Assembly: GCA_017439715.1 (NCBI GenBank) | Contig: JAFSIR010000009.1 | Span: 1 to 64,000 of the forward strand | DNA from: Clostridia bacterium | Lineage (GTDB): Bacteria > Bacillota > Clostridia > Christensenellales > QAND01 | Length of the DNA stretch: 64,000 bases | Reading direction: 5' to 3' | Shown here: positions 49,847 through 59,264 of the stretch, one piece after another | How positions within the stretch are numbered: position 1 is the first letter of the stretch | Layout: each line of letters begins with the position of its first letter | Made by a program: the position numbers and the translations under genes | The notes under the pieces: generated by a model | What the model saw: the letters and a program-made list of their open reading frames with translations, nothing else | What the model was told of the DNA's origin: nothing | Databases searched by the model: none

Positions 49847-50893
49847 ATGAGTGAAGAAACAAAAGTCAAGAAAAAAGCTTTTTCTTTTCATACGAATCCG
49901 AACATGTTTGAAAAAGCATCTGAAGAGGAAAAAGCCCAACAGGTCCATATGCGTGAATCCGTTTCGTTTATGCGTGACGCGATGCGCCGCCTGCGTAAGA
50001 ACAAGATTGCGATGATAAGCCTTTGCATTATTATCCTGATCTCGCTGATCGTTTTCATCGTGCCGAATTTTTATCCTTATAACTATTCGGAACAGGACCT
50101 GTCCAGACAGTATCTGGATCCGTTTGAGTATTCCGAAACGGAAAAAGCCCGCATGGCAGACGGCGAGAAGATATTCCCGCATATTATGGGCACCGATGCG
50201 CTGGGGCGTGACTATGCGATCCGTGTTATCTACGGCGCGCGTATCTCAATGCTGGTCGGCCTCATTGCGGCCATCATCGTTACCATCATCGGCATCTGCT
50301 ATGGTTCGCTCTCGGGTTATTTCGGCGGCAAGGTAGACTTGATCATGATGCGCATTGTAGACGTGATCTATTCGCTGCCTGACGTTTTGATCATCATTTT
50401 GCTGTCCGTGGTTATCCGTGAATGGGTAAGCACGTCGACGAGCATGCTTGTGAGCAGGCTTGGCTCCGGCATGATCAGTATCTTCATCGTGTTCGGCCTG
50501 CTTTACTGGGTTGGCATGGCGCGCCAGGTGCGCGGCCAGATTCTGTCGCTCAAAGAGCAGGAATATGTGTTGGCTGCCCGTGCCATGGGCGCCAAATCCT
50601 CTCATGTGATCCTTAAACACATGATCCCGAACTGTATCTCTGTTATCATCATCACGGCGGCGATGCAGATCCCGAGCGCCATCTTCACGGAAAGCTTCCT
50701 GTCCTTCCTGGGCCTGGGTGTGAACATGCCGATGCCGTCTCTGGGTTCGCTTGCTGCTGATGCGCGAATGGGCTTGCAGTCGTATCCCAACCTGCTGATT
50801 TTCCCGGCAGCTATGATCTTCCTGATCGTGCTTTCTTTCAACCTGCTGGGCAACGGCCTCAGGGATGCGTTCGATCCCAAGCTCAGATCGTAA
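49847..50893 (+). CDS. oppC: oligopeptide ABC transporter permease OppC
   Basis: The 348-residue permease has a long cytoplasmic N-terminus (about 50 residues, Lys/Glu-rich) before the first helix (KIAMISLCIIILISLIVFI). Five more helices follow, and the EAA loop is EYVLAARAMGAKSSHVILKHMIPN (about 240-263). The ATG at 49847 follows GGAGGAGG; the upstream in-frame ATG lies inside oppB. It pairs with OppB to form the peptide channel. Confidence 0.93.
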   Translation: MSEETKVKKKAFSFHTNPNMFEKASEEEKAQQVHMRESVSFMRDAMRRLRKNKIAMISLCIIILISLIVFIVPNFYPYNYSEQDLSRQYLDPFEYSETEKARMADGEKIFPHIMGTDALGRDYAIRVIYGARISMLVGLIAAIIVTIIGICYGSLSGYFGGKVDLIMMRIVDVIYSLPDVLIIILLSVVIREWVSTSTSMLVSRLGSGMISIFIVFGLLYWVGMARQVRGQILSLKEQEYVLAARAMGAKSSHVILKHMIPNCISVIIITAAMQIPSAIFTESFLSFLGLGVNMPMPSLGSLAADARMGLQSYPNLLIFPAAMIFLIVLSFNLLGNGLRDAFDPKLRS

Positions 50894-50908
50894 AGGAGGG
50901 GGAGAGCG

Positions 50909-51958
50909 ATGGCAATTCTTGAAGTCAAAGACCTGAGAACCTCTTTCTTTACGGAAGCGGGCGAAGTTAAAGCTGTTGATGGGGTTTCCTTCAACCTGGA
51001 TACCGGCAAAGTGCTGGGCATCGTTGGCGAATCCGGCAGCGGCAAAAGTGTAACCGCTTATTCCATCCTGCAGATCCTCACGCCTCCCGGCAGAGTGATC
51101 GGCGGCAGCGTTAAGCTGCACGGGCAGGAACTGATCGGCAGCACGGAAGAAGAAATGCGCAAGATCCGCGGCAATAAGATCAGCATCATTTTCCAGGATC
51201 CCATGTCCAGCCTTACCCCGGTGTATACCATCGGCAACCAGCTGATGGAAGCCATCCGGCTGCACACGGGCCGCGATAAAGAGCAGGCAAGGGCCCGCGC
51301 GATTGAGATGCTTGAGCTTGTCGGCATCAATGAACCGGAACGCCGCATCAAACAGTATCCGTTCGAGCTCAGCGGCGGCATGCGTCAGCGCGTGATGATT
51401 GCAATGGCGCTCGCTTGCGAGCCTGACATTCTGATTGCGGACGAACCGACCACGGCGTTGGACGTTACCATTCAGGCACAGATCCTGGATCTTATGAAGG
51501 ACCTGCAGAAAAAGCTTGGCATGGCGATCATCATGATCACGCATGACCTGGGCGTTATTGCCAGCATGTGCGATGAAGTGATCGTTATGTATGCGGGCAA
51601 AATTGCAGAACGCGGCACGGCGGACCAGATTTTCTACCGCCCGCATCATGAATACACCAAGGGCCTGATTCGGTCCATCCCGAACATTGAGAATGACGAA
51701 AAAGAGCGCCTGGTTCCCATCGAAGGTTCTCCGGTAGACATGCTGAACATGCCGCCGGGCTGTTCCTTTGCACCGCGTTGTTCGGCAGCAATGAAGATTT
51801 GTCTTGAGCAGAAACCGGAAGAATTAAAGGTTGGCGAAAACCATATGTCTGCATGCTGGATGAATATCAAACGCGGCATTGAACTTGAGGCCATTCAAAC
51901 CGATGAGGAAGGCAACATTTTAAGCATTGATCTGGATAAGGAGGGCAAAAGCGAATGA
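50909..51958 (+). CDS. oppD: oligopeptide ABC transporter ATPase OppD
   Basis: The 349-residue ATPase has Walker A GESGSGKS (about residue 38), the signature LSGGMRQRV (about 153), Walker [13 protein letters not shown] (about 173) and the switch His (ITHDLGV). The C-terminal extension carries the oligopeptide-transporter Cys pattern CSFAPRC..CLEQKP, which in OppD/OppF-type proteins binds an Fe-S cluster. It drives import together with OppF. AAAGGAGGGGG lies before the ATG. Confidence 0.95.
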   Translation: MAILEVKDLRTSFFTEAGEVKAVDGVSFNLDTGKVLGIVGESGSGKSVTAYSILQILTPPGRVIGGSVKLHGQELIGSTEEEMRKIRGNKISIIFQDPMSSLTPVYTIGNQLMEAIRLHTGRDKEQARARAIEMLELVGINEPERRIKQYPFELSGGMRQRVMIAMALACEPDILIADEPTTALDVTIQAQILDLMKDLQKKLGMAIIMITHDLGVIASMCDEVIVMYAGKIAERGTADQIFYRPHHEYTKGLIRSIPNIENDEKERLVPIEGSPVDMLNMPPGCSFAPRCSAAMKICLEQKPEELKVGENHMSACWMNIKRGIELEAIQTDEEGNILSIDLDKEGKSE

Positions 51959-52944
51959 CGCAGAATCCGAATTTGGAGCAGCAGTCTGCCCCCTTGGTGC
52001 AAGTTAAGAACTTAAAAAAATATTTTCCCATTAACACCGGGTTTATGAAAACGACCCAGCTCAAAGCGGTTGATGATGTGTCGTTCAGCATCTCCCGCGG
52101 TGAAACGTTGGGTCTGGTTGGCGAATCCGGCTGCGGCAAAACAACGGTTGGCCGCACGCTGCTGCACCTGTATACGCCCACTGATGGCGAAGTGATCTTC
52201 AACGGCGTTAAGATCAAAGACAAGGAATCGCTCATGAATCTGCGTAAAAAAGCGCAGATCGTGTTCCAGGATCCGTATTCGTCTTTGAATCCGCGTATGA
52301 CCGTTGGCGATATCATTGCTGAGCCGCTGGATGTGCACAAAATGTATACGTCCAAAGCGGAACGGCAAGAGCGTATCAATGAGCTGCTGAGCACTGTTGG
52401 CCTGAGCAGTGAACAGGCAACGCGCTATGCGCATGAATTCAGCGGCGGTCAGCGTCAGCGCATCGGCATTGCACGTGCGCTTGCCTCCAACCCTGACTTC
52501 ATTGTGTGTGACGAGTCGGTTTCCGCGCTTGACGTGTCCATCCAGGCGCAGATCATCAACATGTTTGAAGACCTGCAGAACCAGCTGGGGCTGACGTATC
52601 TGTTCATCGCACATGATCTTTCCGTTGTTAAACACATTTCTCAGCGGATCGCGGTCATGTATCTTGGCCGCATGGTTGAGCTTGCGCCGGCGAATGAGCT
52701 GTATCGCCACCCACAGCATCCGTACACGATCTCGCTGCTGTCTGCTGTGCCGATCCCCGATCCGGAAGAAGCACGCAAAGCAAAGCGAATTGTGATTGAG
52801 GGCGATGTGCCCAGCCCGCTGCATATGCCGTCCGGCTGTCCGTTCAGAACACGCTGCCCGCGTGCCACGGAGAAATGTGCACAGGAGCGGCCCGAGTTCC
52901 GAGAGATCAGCCCGGGGCATTGGACGGCCTGTCATCACGTGTAA
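51955..52944 (+). CDS. oppF: oligopeptide ABC transporter ATPase OppF
   Basis: The 329-residue ATPase shows Walker A GESGCGKT (about residue 58), the signature [15 protein letters not shown] (about 162), Walker [13 protein letters not shown] (about 182) and [12 protein letters not shown]. The Cys-rich end is [21 protein letters not shown]. Asp-Glu-Ser in Walker B is typical for OppF. Its ATG overlaps the oppD stop (ATGA). It is last in the transcript before the separate oppA promoter. Confidence 0.95.
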   Translation: MTQNPNLEQQSAPLVQVKNLKKYFPINTGFMKTTQLKAVDDVSFSISRGETLGLVGESGCGKTTVGRTLLHLYTPTDGEVIFNGVKIKDKESLMNLRKKAQIVFQDPYSSLNPRMTVGDIIAEPLDVHKMYTSKAERQERINELLSTVGLSSEQATRYAHEFSGGQRQRIGIARALASNPDFIVCDESVSALDVSIQAQIINMFEDLQNQLGLTYLFIAHDLSVVKHISQRIAVMYLGRMVELAPANELYRHPQHPYTISLLSAVPIPDPEEARKAKRIVIEGDVPSPLHMPSGCPFRTRCPRATEKCAQERPEFREISPGHWTACHHV

Positions 52945-52956
52945 TATAAAATATAC

Positions 52957-53016
52957 ATGGCTTCACCAGATAATTTCATAGAAATTATTGACGTTTTCGC
53001 GTGAAGCCATTATAAT
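52957..53016 (+). promoter_or_regulatory. oppA promoter enclosed by two nested dyads
   Basis: TTGACG (52988-52993), 17 nt, consensus TATAAT (53011-53016). An outer perfect 10-bp inverted repeat, ATGGCTTCAC (52957-52966) with GTGAAGCCAT (53001-53010), ends next to the -10 box. Inside it lies a second perfect dyad, ATAATTTC-ATA-GAAATTAT (52970-52988), touching the -35 box. The layout suggests control of oppA separately from oppBCDF. Confidence 0.75.
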
Positions 53017-53085
53017 TTAGTCAATATTTTTAGCATGCCACAAGTATGCTAATTGAGGAAAATCTCAAGAAGGAGAAAGAGAGAA

Positions 53086-54861
53086 ATGAAAAAATTTATC
53101 ACTCTCATGCTGGTTGCTCTTCTGGCGCTGACGGCTGTTGTTGGCTGCGGCGGCGGCGCTTCCCAGCAGGAACAGATCGTCTCCGTTTATTACGGCGGCG
53201 GCACTCCGTTGTCCATTGACCCTGCTTTGAACAGCGCTTCCAGCGGCAGCAATGTGTTGAAACTTGCGCATGCCGGTTTGATGGGCTATCAGTGGGTCGA
53301 CGGCAAAGCCGAGCTCAAACCCGAACTGGCTGCTGACTACAAGGTTAACGAGGATGGCACCGAATACGTGTTCACCCTTCGTGAAGGCCTGAAATGGTCT
53401 GACGGCGCTGACTTCAAAGCCAGCCAGGTCGTGTGGTCCTGGAACCGCGCTGCTTCTGACGAGCTGGGCGCTGACTATGGCTACATGTTCAGCATCATCG
53501 ACGGTTATGGCACTGGCAAACTGAATGCTGTGGCTGATGACGAAGCCGGCACGATCACTGTTAAACTTGCCAACCGCGCGAATTACTTCCTCGAGCTTTG
53601 TGCGTTCCCCACCTACTATCCGGTCCGTGAAGACCTGGTGGACAACGACGGCGTGTGGGCCACCCAGCCTGAAAAATATGTCGGCATGGGCGCCTTCAAG
53701 ATGTCCGAATACAAAGTTGACGACGTGATCAAATTCGTGAAAAACGAAAACTACTGGAATGCTGACTCCGTCAAACTCGAAGGCGTGAACTGCTACCTGT
53801 CCGAAGACAACGTGGCTATCCTGACCGCTTACGAAAATGACACCGCTCAGTTCATCAACTCCATCGATCCGACCGAATACGATCGTCTTACCGAAACCTA
53901 TGGCGAAGAACTCCAGTTTGGTGACTACATTGGCACCTACTATGTTCTGTTCAACGTTCATAAAGATATTTCTCCCAAAGGCAAACAGCTGACCGTTGGT
54001 GAGCAGTCCAAAGCTCGCTTCGCGATCGGCCAGTTGGTTGACAGAGAAGTCCTCGTTAAAGACGTTACCAAAGGCGGCCAGGCTGCTGCTACCGGTTTCT
54101 ATCCGGCCGGCCTTTCTGACGGTCTGAACCTCGACGTCCGTGCTGCTGAAGGCTATGGCGCTTGGTATACCGACACTCATACTCCGTCTGACGAAAACGC
54201 CAAATACACCAAAGATCAGGTTGCGGCTGTCAATGCCCTTATCGAACTTGGTTATGCTTATGAAGGCTCCATCGCCGAAGGCAATGTGAAGTTCACCGAC
54301 TTCCCGTCCATCGACTTCGCTTTCAACAACAGCGGCGCCAACGCCCTGATCATTCAGTACATCCAGGAAACCTGGAACAGCTTTGGTATCCCCAGCACGA
54401 TCAACACCGAAGCTTGGGCCACCCTGCAGGTCAAACTGAAGAATGGTGACGCCGAAGCCGCTCGTATGGGCTGGATCGCTGACTTCAACGATACCATCAA
54501 CTTCCTCGAGATCTTCATCTCCGAGTCCGGCAACAACTATCCGCGTCTGGGCCTTGGCATTGGCGACTACACGAAAGCCACTGCGGTGACCAAAGATGCC
54601 GGTGTTGGCGCTTACTGGGGCTTCGAATCCAACCAGACTTGGGAAGAAGCGTATGATGCGCTCGTCGATCAGGTCAAAGCTGAATCCGATCCCGCCAAAC
54701 GTGCTGCGCTGAGTGCTGAAGCCGAGAAAGTCCTGATGGCTTCCGGCGGCGTTGCTCCTCTGTACTTCTACACCAACCCCTACATGCTCAAAGGCAATGT
54801 TCAGGACGTCATCATGCTGGTCACCGGCGATGTCATCTGGAACTATGCTTACCTGAAATAA
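53086..54861 (+). CDS. oppA: oligopeptide-binding lipoprotein OppA
   Basis: The 591-residue protein has a lipoprotein signal peptide (MKKFITLMLVALLALTAVVG then C; lipobox VVGC) and a family 5 solute-binding domain, starting with GGGTPLSIDPALNSASSGS and including LREGLKWSDGADFKASQVV and YKVDDVIKFVKNENYWNAD. It captures peptides at the cell surface for OppBCDF. Codon use differs from neighbouring genes (strong preference for AAC, GAC, TTC, TAC, GCT), the pattern of very high expression. It has its own promoter and terminator, allowing excess binding protein over permease. The start at 53086 follows AAGGAGAAAGAG. Confidence 0.95.
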   Translation: MKKFITLMLVALLALTAVVGCGGGASQQEQIVSVYYGGGTPLSIDPALNSASSGSNVLKLAHAGLMGYQWVDGKAELKPELAADYKVNEDGTEYVFTLREGLKWSDGADFKASQVVWSWNRAASDELGADYGYMFSIIDGYGTGKLNAVADDEAGTITVKLANRANYFLELCAFPTYYPVREDLVDNDGVWATQPEKYVGMGAFKMSEYKVDDVIKFVKNENYWNADSVKLEGVNCYLSEDNVAILTAYENDTAQFINSIDPTEYDRLTETYGEELQFGDYIGTYYVLFNVHKDISPKGKQLTVGEQSKARFAIGQLVDREVLVKDVTKGGQAAATGFYPAGLSDGLNLDVRAAEGYGAWYTDTHTPSDENAKYTKDQVAAVNALIELGYAYEGSIAEGNVKFTDFPSIDFAFNNSGANALIIQYIQETWNSFGIPSTINTEAWATLQVKLKNGDAEAARMGWIADFNDTINFLEIFISESGNNYPRLGLGIGDYTKATAVTKDAGVGAYWGFESNQTWEEAYDALVDQVKAESDPAKRAALSAEAEKVLMASGGVAPLYFYTNPYMLKGNVQDVIMLVTGDVIWNYAYLK

Positions 54862-54912
54862 GGGTTGAAAAACACAAAATAACCGCGCAGCGCTAAACTG
54901 CCGGTATAAAAG

Positions 54913-54942
54913 AGAGGGAGGCAAATGCCTCCCTCTTTTTTG
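54913..54942 (+). terminator. terminator after oppA
   Basis: AGAGGGAGGC-AAAT-GCCTCCCTCT followed by six T. Confidence 0.95.
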
Positions 54943-55016
54943 CGTTTAGATTATCGACAGGGATTCCATTTATTTATCAGTTGCTCATCTTTTTTGTAGA
55001 AATATAGAAACAACTG

Positions 55017-55025
55017 TGCTATAAT
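55017..55025 (+). promoter_or_regulatory. extended -10 promoter of the candidate RNA
   Basis: TGCTATAAT (TGn plus consensus -10, 55020-55025). No clear -35 box is seen. Confidence 0.6.
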
Positions 55026-55030
55026 ATGCG

Positions 55031-55257
55031 TGCTTAAGCAAATGCTTTAGCATATGTGATCTTTTATCGCGATTGCTTTAAGAGCATTATGGCATGATGC
55101 TCTTATGATAGGTGCATAATCTGCGCCTCAATATCGGCTGGTCTTGAGAGAGTCCCTATCTTTAATTTCAACTCATTTGGCTTTTCCGCTTTGTGATACT
55201 TGTTCAATTTCAAAATAGGGTCTCTCTCCTATAAAATGCGCATCAGGCGCTTTTTTT
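55031..55257 (+). ncRNA. candidate structured non-coding RNA, family unknown
   Basis: The 227-nt stretch between an extended -10 box and a T7 run has no gene but five stem-loops: TGCTTAAGCA/TGCTTTAGCA (55031-55052), TAAGAGCAT/ATGCTCTTA (55079-55105), AGGTGC/GCGCCT (55110-55128), a long arm GAGAGAGTCCCTAT with ATAGGGTCTCTCTC (55146-55159 with 55215-55228, one mismatch, partly paired inside) and GCGC/GCGC followed by seven T (55238-55257). The size and rod-like arm would be compatible with a 6S-type RNA, but I do not find features that settle this. A leader for the glycosylase is less likely since that gene has its own promoter. Confidence 0.55.
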
Positions 55258-55302
55258 ATTTTTGCAAAAAGGATCAAAACTTTGCCGCACAGTGCGTTTC
55301 CC

Positions 55303-55332
55303 TTGCCGTGGAAAAACACGATATGATATAAT
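55303..55332 (+). promoter_or_regulatory. promoter of the DNA glycosylase gene
   Basis: TTGCCG (55303-55308), 18 nt, and extended -10 TGATATAAT with TATAAT at 55327-55332. Confidence 0.65.
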
Positions 55333-55357
55333 CCATATGATTCGGTAGGTATATAGT

Positions 55358-55978
55358 ATGTATTTTTCTTATGGTGAAACAGAACTTTCGGTTCTAAAAA
55401 GTTGTGATGTTCGCATGGCGGCTGCGATTGAGGAAATTGGCATCATCAAGCGCAAAATGGTACCGGATCTTTTCACGGCCATGGTTCATTCAATCATAAG
55501 CCAGCAAATATCAAACAAAGCAAGAGACACGATCTGGGGCAGATTGCGCCTTCTCGCTGAGGGCGTGATTACGCCTGAGCGGATTTTGAACCTGAGTGAG
55601 GAGAAGATCCGTTCCTGTGGCATAAGCGCGCGCAAAGCGGCAAATATTGTGTTTGCGGCAAAAGCAATTCTATCTGAAGAACTGCAAGTTGAAAAATTGG
55701 CGCAGCAAAACGATCAATCAGTGATAGCCACGCTTTCGGCGCTGCCTGGTATCGGTGTATGGACGGCGGAAATGCTGCTGCTGTTTTCGCTGGGAAGGCC
55801 CAATATCCTAAGCTATGGAGACGCCGGAATACAGCGAGGCCTGCGTATATTATTCAATGAAACTGTGATCGATAAGAAAGTGTTTGAGTATTACAAACAG
55901 AAGTTTTCGCCCTATGGGAGTGTTGCTTCTCTGTATTTATGGGAGATCGTAAGCAGAAAAAAGGAGGAAATGAAGTGA
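55358..55978 (+). CDS. DNA-3-methyladenine glycosylase (AlkA-like, HhH-GPD)
   Basis: The 206-residue protein is a helix-hairpin-helix GPD glycosylase. FTAMVHSIISQQISNKARDTIW (about residue 39) is the conserved first helix pair, ALPGIGVWTAEMLLLFSLGR (about 128) is the hairpin, and the catalytic Asp follows in SYGDAGIQRGLR (about 151). It removes alkylated bases such as 3-methyladenine to start base excision repair. It lacks the N-terminal domain of E. coli AlkA, as do many Gram-positive homologues. No Fe-S cysteine cluster is present, excluding EndoIII. Its stop overlaps the GTG of the ZIP gene. Confidence 0.88.
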   Translation: MYFSYGETELSVLKSCDVRMAAAIEEIGIIKRKMVPDLFTAMVHSIISQQISNKARDTIWGRLRLLAEGVITPERILNLSEEKIRSCGISARKAANIVFAAKAILSEELQVEKLAQQNDQSVIATLSALPGIGVWTAEMLLLFSLGRPNILSYGDAGIQRGLRILFNETVIDKKVFEYYKQKFSPYGSVASLYLWEIVSRKKEEMK

Positions 55979-56757
55979 ATCATCCTGTTTTAATGGCGGG
56001 ACTGGGCACTGGTTTTACATTTTTAATGACAGCTGCCGGTGCAGGCATGGTGTTCTTTATGAAAAAGAACATGTCCGATAATTTTCAGCGTGTTTTTCTT
56101 GGCTTTGCAGCCGGCGTTATGATTGCTGCCTCTGTATGGTCGCTGTTGATTCCGGCCATTGAAAGGGCGGAAGCATTGGGCCAGATCGGCTGGATCCCGG
56201 CTGCAGGCGGTTTTTTGCTGGGTGCAGCGTTCCTGCTTTTGCTGGACAGAATCATACCGCATCTGCATATCGGCAGCGATGTGCCGGAAGGCATGCGCAG
56301 TGCCAGTAAGCGCACAACCATGCTGGTTTCGGCTGTAACGCTGCATAATATCCCGGAAGGGATGGCGGTGGGCCTTGCGTTTGCACTGGCCGCGGGGGAA
56401 GGGAATTATGCCGCCGCGTTTGCGCTTGCACTGGGAATGGGGTTTCAAAACTTTCCGGAAGGCGCTGCGATCGCGCTGCCGCTTGCCAAAGAAAGCGGCT
56501 CTAAATGGAAAGCGTTTCTGATGGGCTCATTTTCCGGCGTGGTAGAGCCTGTGTTTGGTGTGTTTGCGGTGCTGGTGGCCGGATCGATCACACCCATTGT
56601 GCCGTGGTTTTTGGCGTTTGCCGCAGGTGCGATGATTTATGTGGTCGTGGAAGAACTGATCCCGGAAGCAAACCTTGGCGAACACAACCATGGCGGCACT
56701 TTAGGTGTGCTGGCGGGCTTTGTGCTGATGATGATCTTGGATGTTGCCTTGGGATAA
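55975..56757 (+). CDS. ZIP-family divalent metal permease
   Basis: The 260-residue membrane protein has eight predicted helices. The metal-site motifs are in helix 4, TLHNIPEGMAVGLAFALA (about residue 119), and helix 5, FQNFPEGAAIALPLAKE (about 155), as in ZupT-like proteins that import Zn2+ and other divalent metals. A short acidic/His-containing EANLGEHNHGG loop precedes the last helix. The start is GTG at 55975, with AAAGGAGG upstream and overlapping the glycosylase stop (GTGA); an earlier in-frame ATG lies within the glycosylase gene. Co-expression with a repair gene is likely incidental. Confidence 0.9.
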   Translation: MNHPVLMAGLGTGFTFLMTAAGAGMVFFMKKNMSDNFQRVFLGFAAGVMIAASVWSLLIPAIERAEALGQIGWIPAAGGFLLGAAFLLLLDRIIPHLHIGSDVPEGMRSASKRTTMLVSAVTLHNIPEGMAVGLAFALAAGEGNYAAAFALALGMGFQNFPEGAAIALPLAKESGSKWKAFLMGSFSGVVEPVFGVFAVLVAGSITPIVPWFLAFAAGAMIYVVVEELIPEANLGEHNHGGTLGVLAGFVLMMILDVALG

Positions 56758-56876
56758 ACTGTCAGGTACGATCAACCTGTTATTTGGGCTGATCCAGCAG
56801 CATACCATAAATGGTATTGCCCGGGGTTTGCAAAAACCGCCTGCCATACAACTACGGAGAAAGATTGAAGTGTATG

Positions 56877-56909
56877 AAAAAAGGCCGTGTGTCAAACGCC
56901 ACGGCCTTT
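56877..56909. terminator. bidirectional terminator
   Basis: AAGGCCGTG/CACGGCCTT (56881-56889 with 56900-56908) with A-run and T-containing flanks; the minus-strand side has six T. Confidence 0.85.
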
Positions 56910-56945
56910 ATTTATGCAATGGGGATTTACTGTTAACGGAGCCGG

Positions 56946-57293
56946 TCACACGATCTCTGCCCATTCGGCCTGCTTGAAACCAACCAGCACCTTGTTGTCC
57001 AACACTGCAAGCGGGCGTTTTACCAGCATGCCATCGCTGGCCAGCAGGGCATATTGCTCGTCTTCAGACATGGAGGGCAACTTGTCCTTAAGGCCAAGAG
57101 ATTTATAAAGCAAACCACTGGTGTTGAAAAATCGCTTCAGCGGCAGGCCGCTAAGCTTATGCCAGGCGCGCAGCTCGGCCTCTGTCGGCCGCTCGCCCTT
57201 TATATCGCGCTGTGTATACGCAGCGCCTTTTTCATTGAGAAACGAAAGCGCCTTTTGGCACGTGCTGCATTTTTGATAGCAAATGATCAACAT
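56946..57293 (-). CDS. ArsC/Spx-family thioredoxin-fold protein
   Basis: The 115-residue protein has the ArsC-like fold with an N-terminal CSTC motif (CYQKCSTCQKALSFL, residues 5-19) and the C-terminal KRPLAVLDNKVLVGFKQAEW stretch, where the arginine and lysine belong to the family signature. Members include arsenate reductase, Spx and YffB; the CxxC-type pair is present in Spx as well, but the regulatory C-terminus of Spx is not evident. It is usually annotated as an arsenate reductase family protein. No other ars gene is near. Its ATG overlaps the preceding stop by one base (TAATG). Confidence 0.85.
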   Translation of the reverse strand: MLIICYQKCSTCQKALSFLNEKGAAYTQRDIKGERPTEAELRAWHKLSGLPLKRFFNTSGLLYKSLGLKDKLPSMSEDEQYALLASDGMLVKRPLAVLDNKVLVGFKQAEWAEIV

Positions 57294-59179
57294 TATTTTT
57301 CCTCCTTTCTGCGTTTTCTGCGCCGTATACTGCGTACAATTAAAACAACGATCAGCACAACCAAGATCAGCACGCCCAGTACCACGGCCATGGCAAGCTT
57401 CATGATATGGTTGGGTTTACTGAAAAACACAGCAAACCCTTTTTCTGTTTGCTCGATTTTGCGGCCGGTTGGTGCAGCATAAGTTTCGCTGATTACACCC
57501 ATTTCAGACAGATAATCGGCAAGGGCTGTCCATTCTTTAATTTCTGTGCCATTTTCATTGTAAAGGATACACGCATCAAAATCCGTAATGGGGGTGCCGT
57601 TGGCGTCCTTGGGTACGACTGAGAGCAGACCAAACGATTTTGCTTCCACGGAAGAAAGCATCTGTGCGCAATACAGCCCGCAGGTAACGCGATACAGCCG
57701 ATCGTTTTCAATCTCCAAACGCTGGCCGTTTTCATCCTGCAGCCACACATCTGTTACGCGGTTGAAGAACAGGCGGTTGTTGTTATAGGTATAATAGAGT
57801 CCGCTGGTATATAGCTGAGCAACGTTCATAATGCGGGAAACGGACACATCGATCTCTGCCACGGTTTTCAACTCTGCGCCCGTTATATAAGCGCTGACAA
57901 GCGGATAACCGCTCAGCCCATCAACCCCAACGCCTAAAGAACTCACGTTATACACATCCACAAGCGTAATATCGCCCTTGGAGAAGCTGCCGCGCACCAG
58001 GCCGCAAGCTGTCAGCGCCACGGAGAACGGCGATTCCCCCGGCTGCACAGAATTTTGCGCCGCCCGCATATAGCTGTCTGCGATTAGGTTGCCCAGCGGG
58101 TCTTCATACAGCTCACTGCCGAACTCTGCAATGGGCGTAAAGTCATAGGGCGATTGAGCAATCACATCGTTAAAACCATATTCGTATTGGCTCAGATAAA
58201 CTTCGCCAACCTCTATTTTGAGCGCCTCGATCGCGTTGTCGATCTCAGGATCAATCGGGATATCTTCGGTGATCGGCGTTAAACTGTATGAGGTTACAGC
58301 CCACCGGCCGTTTTCTTTTTGAACAAAATCGGCTGTCCCAAAATACTGCCCGTATTCACCGCCGGAAAGAATGTGCGTATCGCCAACGGTAACGGGTGAA
58401 AACTTGGCTATGTGCGCATGCCCGCTCACAATCACATCGATCTGGGGAACCGCCTTTGCCAGCTTTTCATCCTCGCTTTCGTCAGGGTCATCATCAAGGC
58501 CGCTGTGCGACAGACAAACGATCATATCCACAGCTTCTTTTGCCTGAATTTCTGCAACGGTATCCTTAGCCGACTGGATCATGTCCGCCATGACAAACTC
58601 TGTTGCGGGGGTGTAACTGTAGCTTTTTTCGCCCATAAGGCCGAACACTGCCATTTTAACACCGTCATGCTCGAGCACAACATACGGACGCACGCCGGCA
58701 AGCTCCAGCGCAATCTGCTCCTCTTCGGTTGCCGGCACGAGGTTGGCGCTAACGATCAGTGGAATATCGGGGTGCGCTTGCGCCGCTTCAAGCATTTTAA
58801 ACAGGCCTTCATCTCTAAAATCAAACTCATGGTTTCCTAACGTAGTAGCTTCAATACCCAACTGGCCCATAAGATACAGCTCACCCGCTCGGGCGGTGTA
58901 AATGCTCTGCAGCAGCGTGCCCATTGAAAAATCGCCCGCGTCCAGCACAAACACCGCGTCTTTTTCAGCTTTTAAAGCATCCAGAATGGTTTTTCTGCGG
59001 GAAAAGCCGCCAACTGTTTGTATTCGGCCGTCGAGCACTGTTTCATACGGTTCCATATAGGAATGCAGATCAGCCGAAAAAGCAATGGTAACAGACTTGG
59101 GTTCACCCTGTTCTGCCGCGACAGGCGTGCAGAGAAGAATGGTTAACAAAGCCAAACATACACAAAATAATCTTTTCAT
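57293..59179 (-). CDS. membrane-anchored surface 5'-nucleotidase/metallophosphatase
   Basis: The 628-residue protein is exported (signal peptide MKRLFCVCLALLTILLCTP, cleavage near VAA) and held by a C-terminal helix (KLAMAVVLGVLILVVLIVVLI) with a basic RRRKRRK tail. The metallophosphatase domain has the order DLH (about residue 37), GDFSMG (about 82), GNHEF (about 115), CLSHSG and SGHAH. The 5'-nucleotidase C domain (about 335-520) has DPLGNLIADSYMRAAQN and ALTACGLVRGSF. UshA-like enzymes release nucleosides and phosphate from extracellular nucleotides. There is no LPXTG; the anchor is a membrane helix. The ArsC-like gene follows with a 1-nt overlap. Confidence 0.9.
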   Translation of the reverse strand: MKRLFCVCLALLTILLCTPVAAEQGEPKSVTIAFSADLHSYMEPYETVLDGRIQTVGGFSRRKTILDALKAEKDAVFVLDAGDFSMGTLLQSIYTARAGELYLMGQLGIEATTLGNHEFDFRDEGLFKMLEAAQAHPDIPLIVSANLVPATEEEQIALELAGVRPYVVLEHDGVKMAVFGLMGEKSYSYTPATEFVMADMIQSAKDTVAEIQAKEAVDMIVCLSHSGLDDDPDESEDEKLAKAVPQIDVIVSGHAHIAKFSPVTVGDTHILSGGEYGQYFGTADFVQKENGRWAVTSYSLTPITEDIPIDPEIDNAIEALKIEVGEVYLSQYEYGFNDVIAQSPYDFTPIAEFGSELYEDPLGNLIADSYMRAAQNSVQPGESPFSVALTACGLVRGSFSKGDITLVDVYNVSSLGVGVDGLSGYPLVSAYITGAELKTVAEIDVSVSRIMNVAQLYTSGLYYTYNNNRLFFNRVTDVWLQDENGQRLEIENDRLYRVTCGLYCAQMLSSVEAKSFGLLSVVPKDANGTPITDFDACILYNENGTEIKEWTALADYLSEMGVISETYAAPTGRKIEQTEKGFAVFFSKPNHIMKLAMAVVLGVLILVVLIVVLIVRSIRRRKRRKEEK

Positions 59180-59264
59180 GGTTTCCTCAGCATCTCAGTA
59201 CGATTTTGAAACTATTATATCATATTAAAACAAAAGAAAAACAACGGTGCAGACAAGAAAAGAG

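Noticed and set aside
53065-54924. Open frame of more than 600 codons antisense to oppA
   Set aside because: It arises from the strong codon bias of oppA; the plus strand has signal peptide, lipobox and family motifs.
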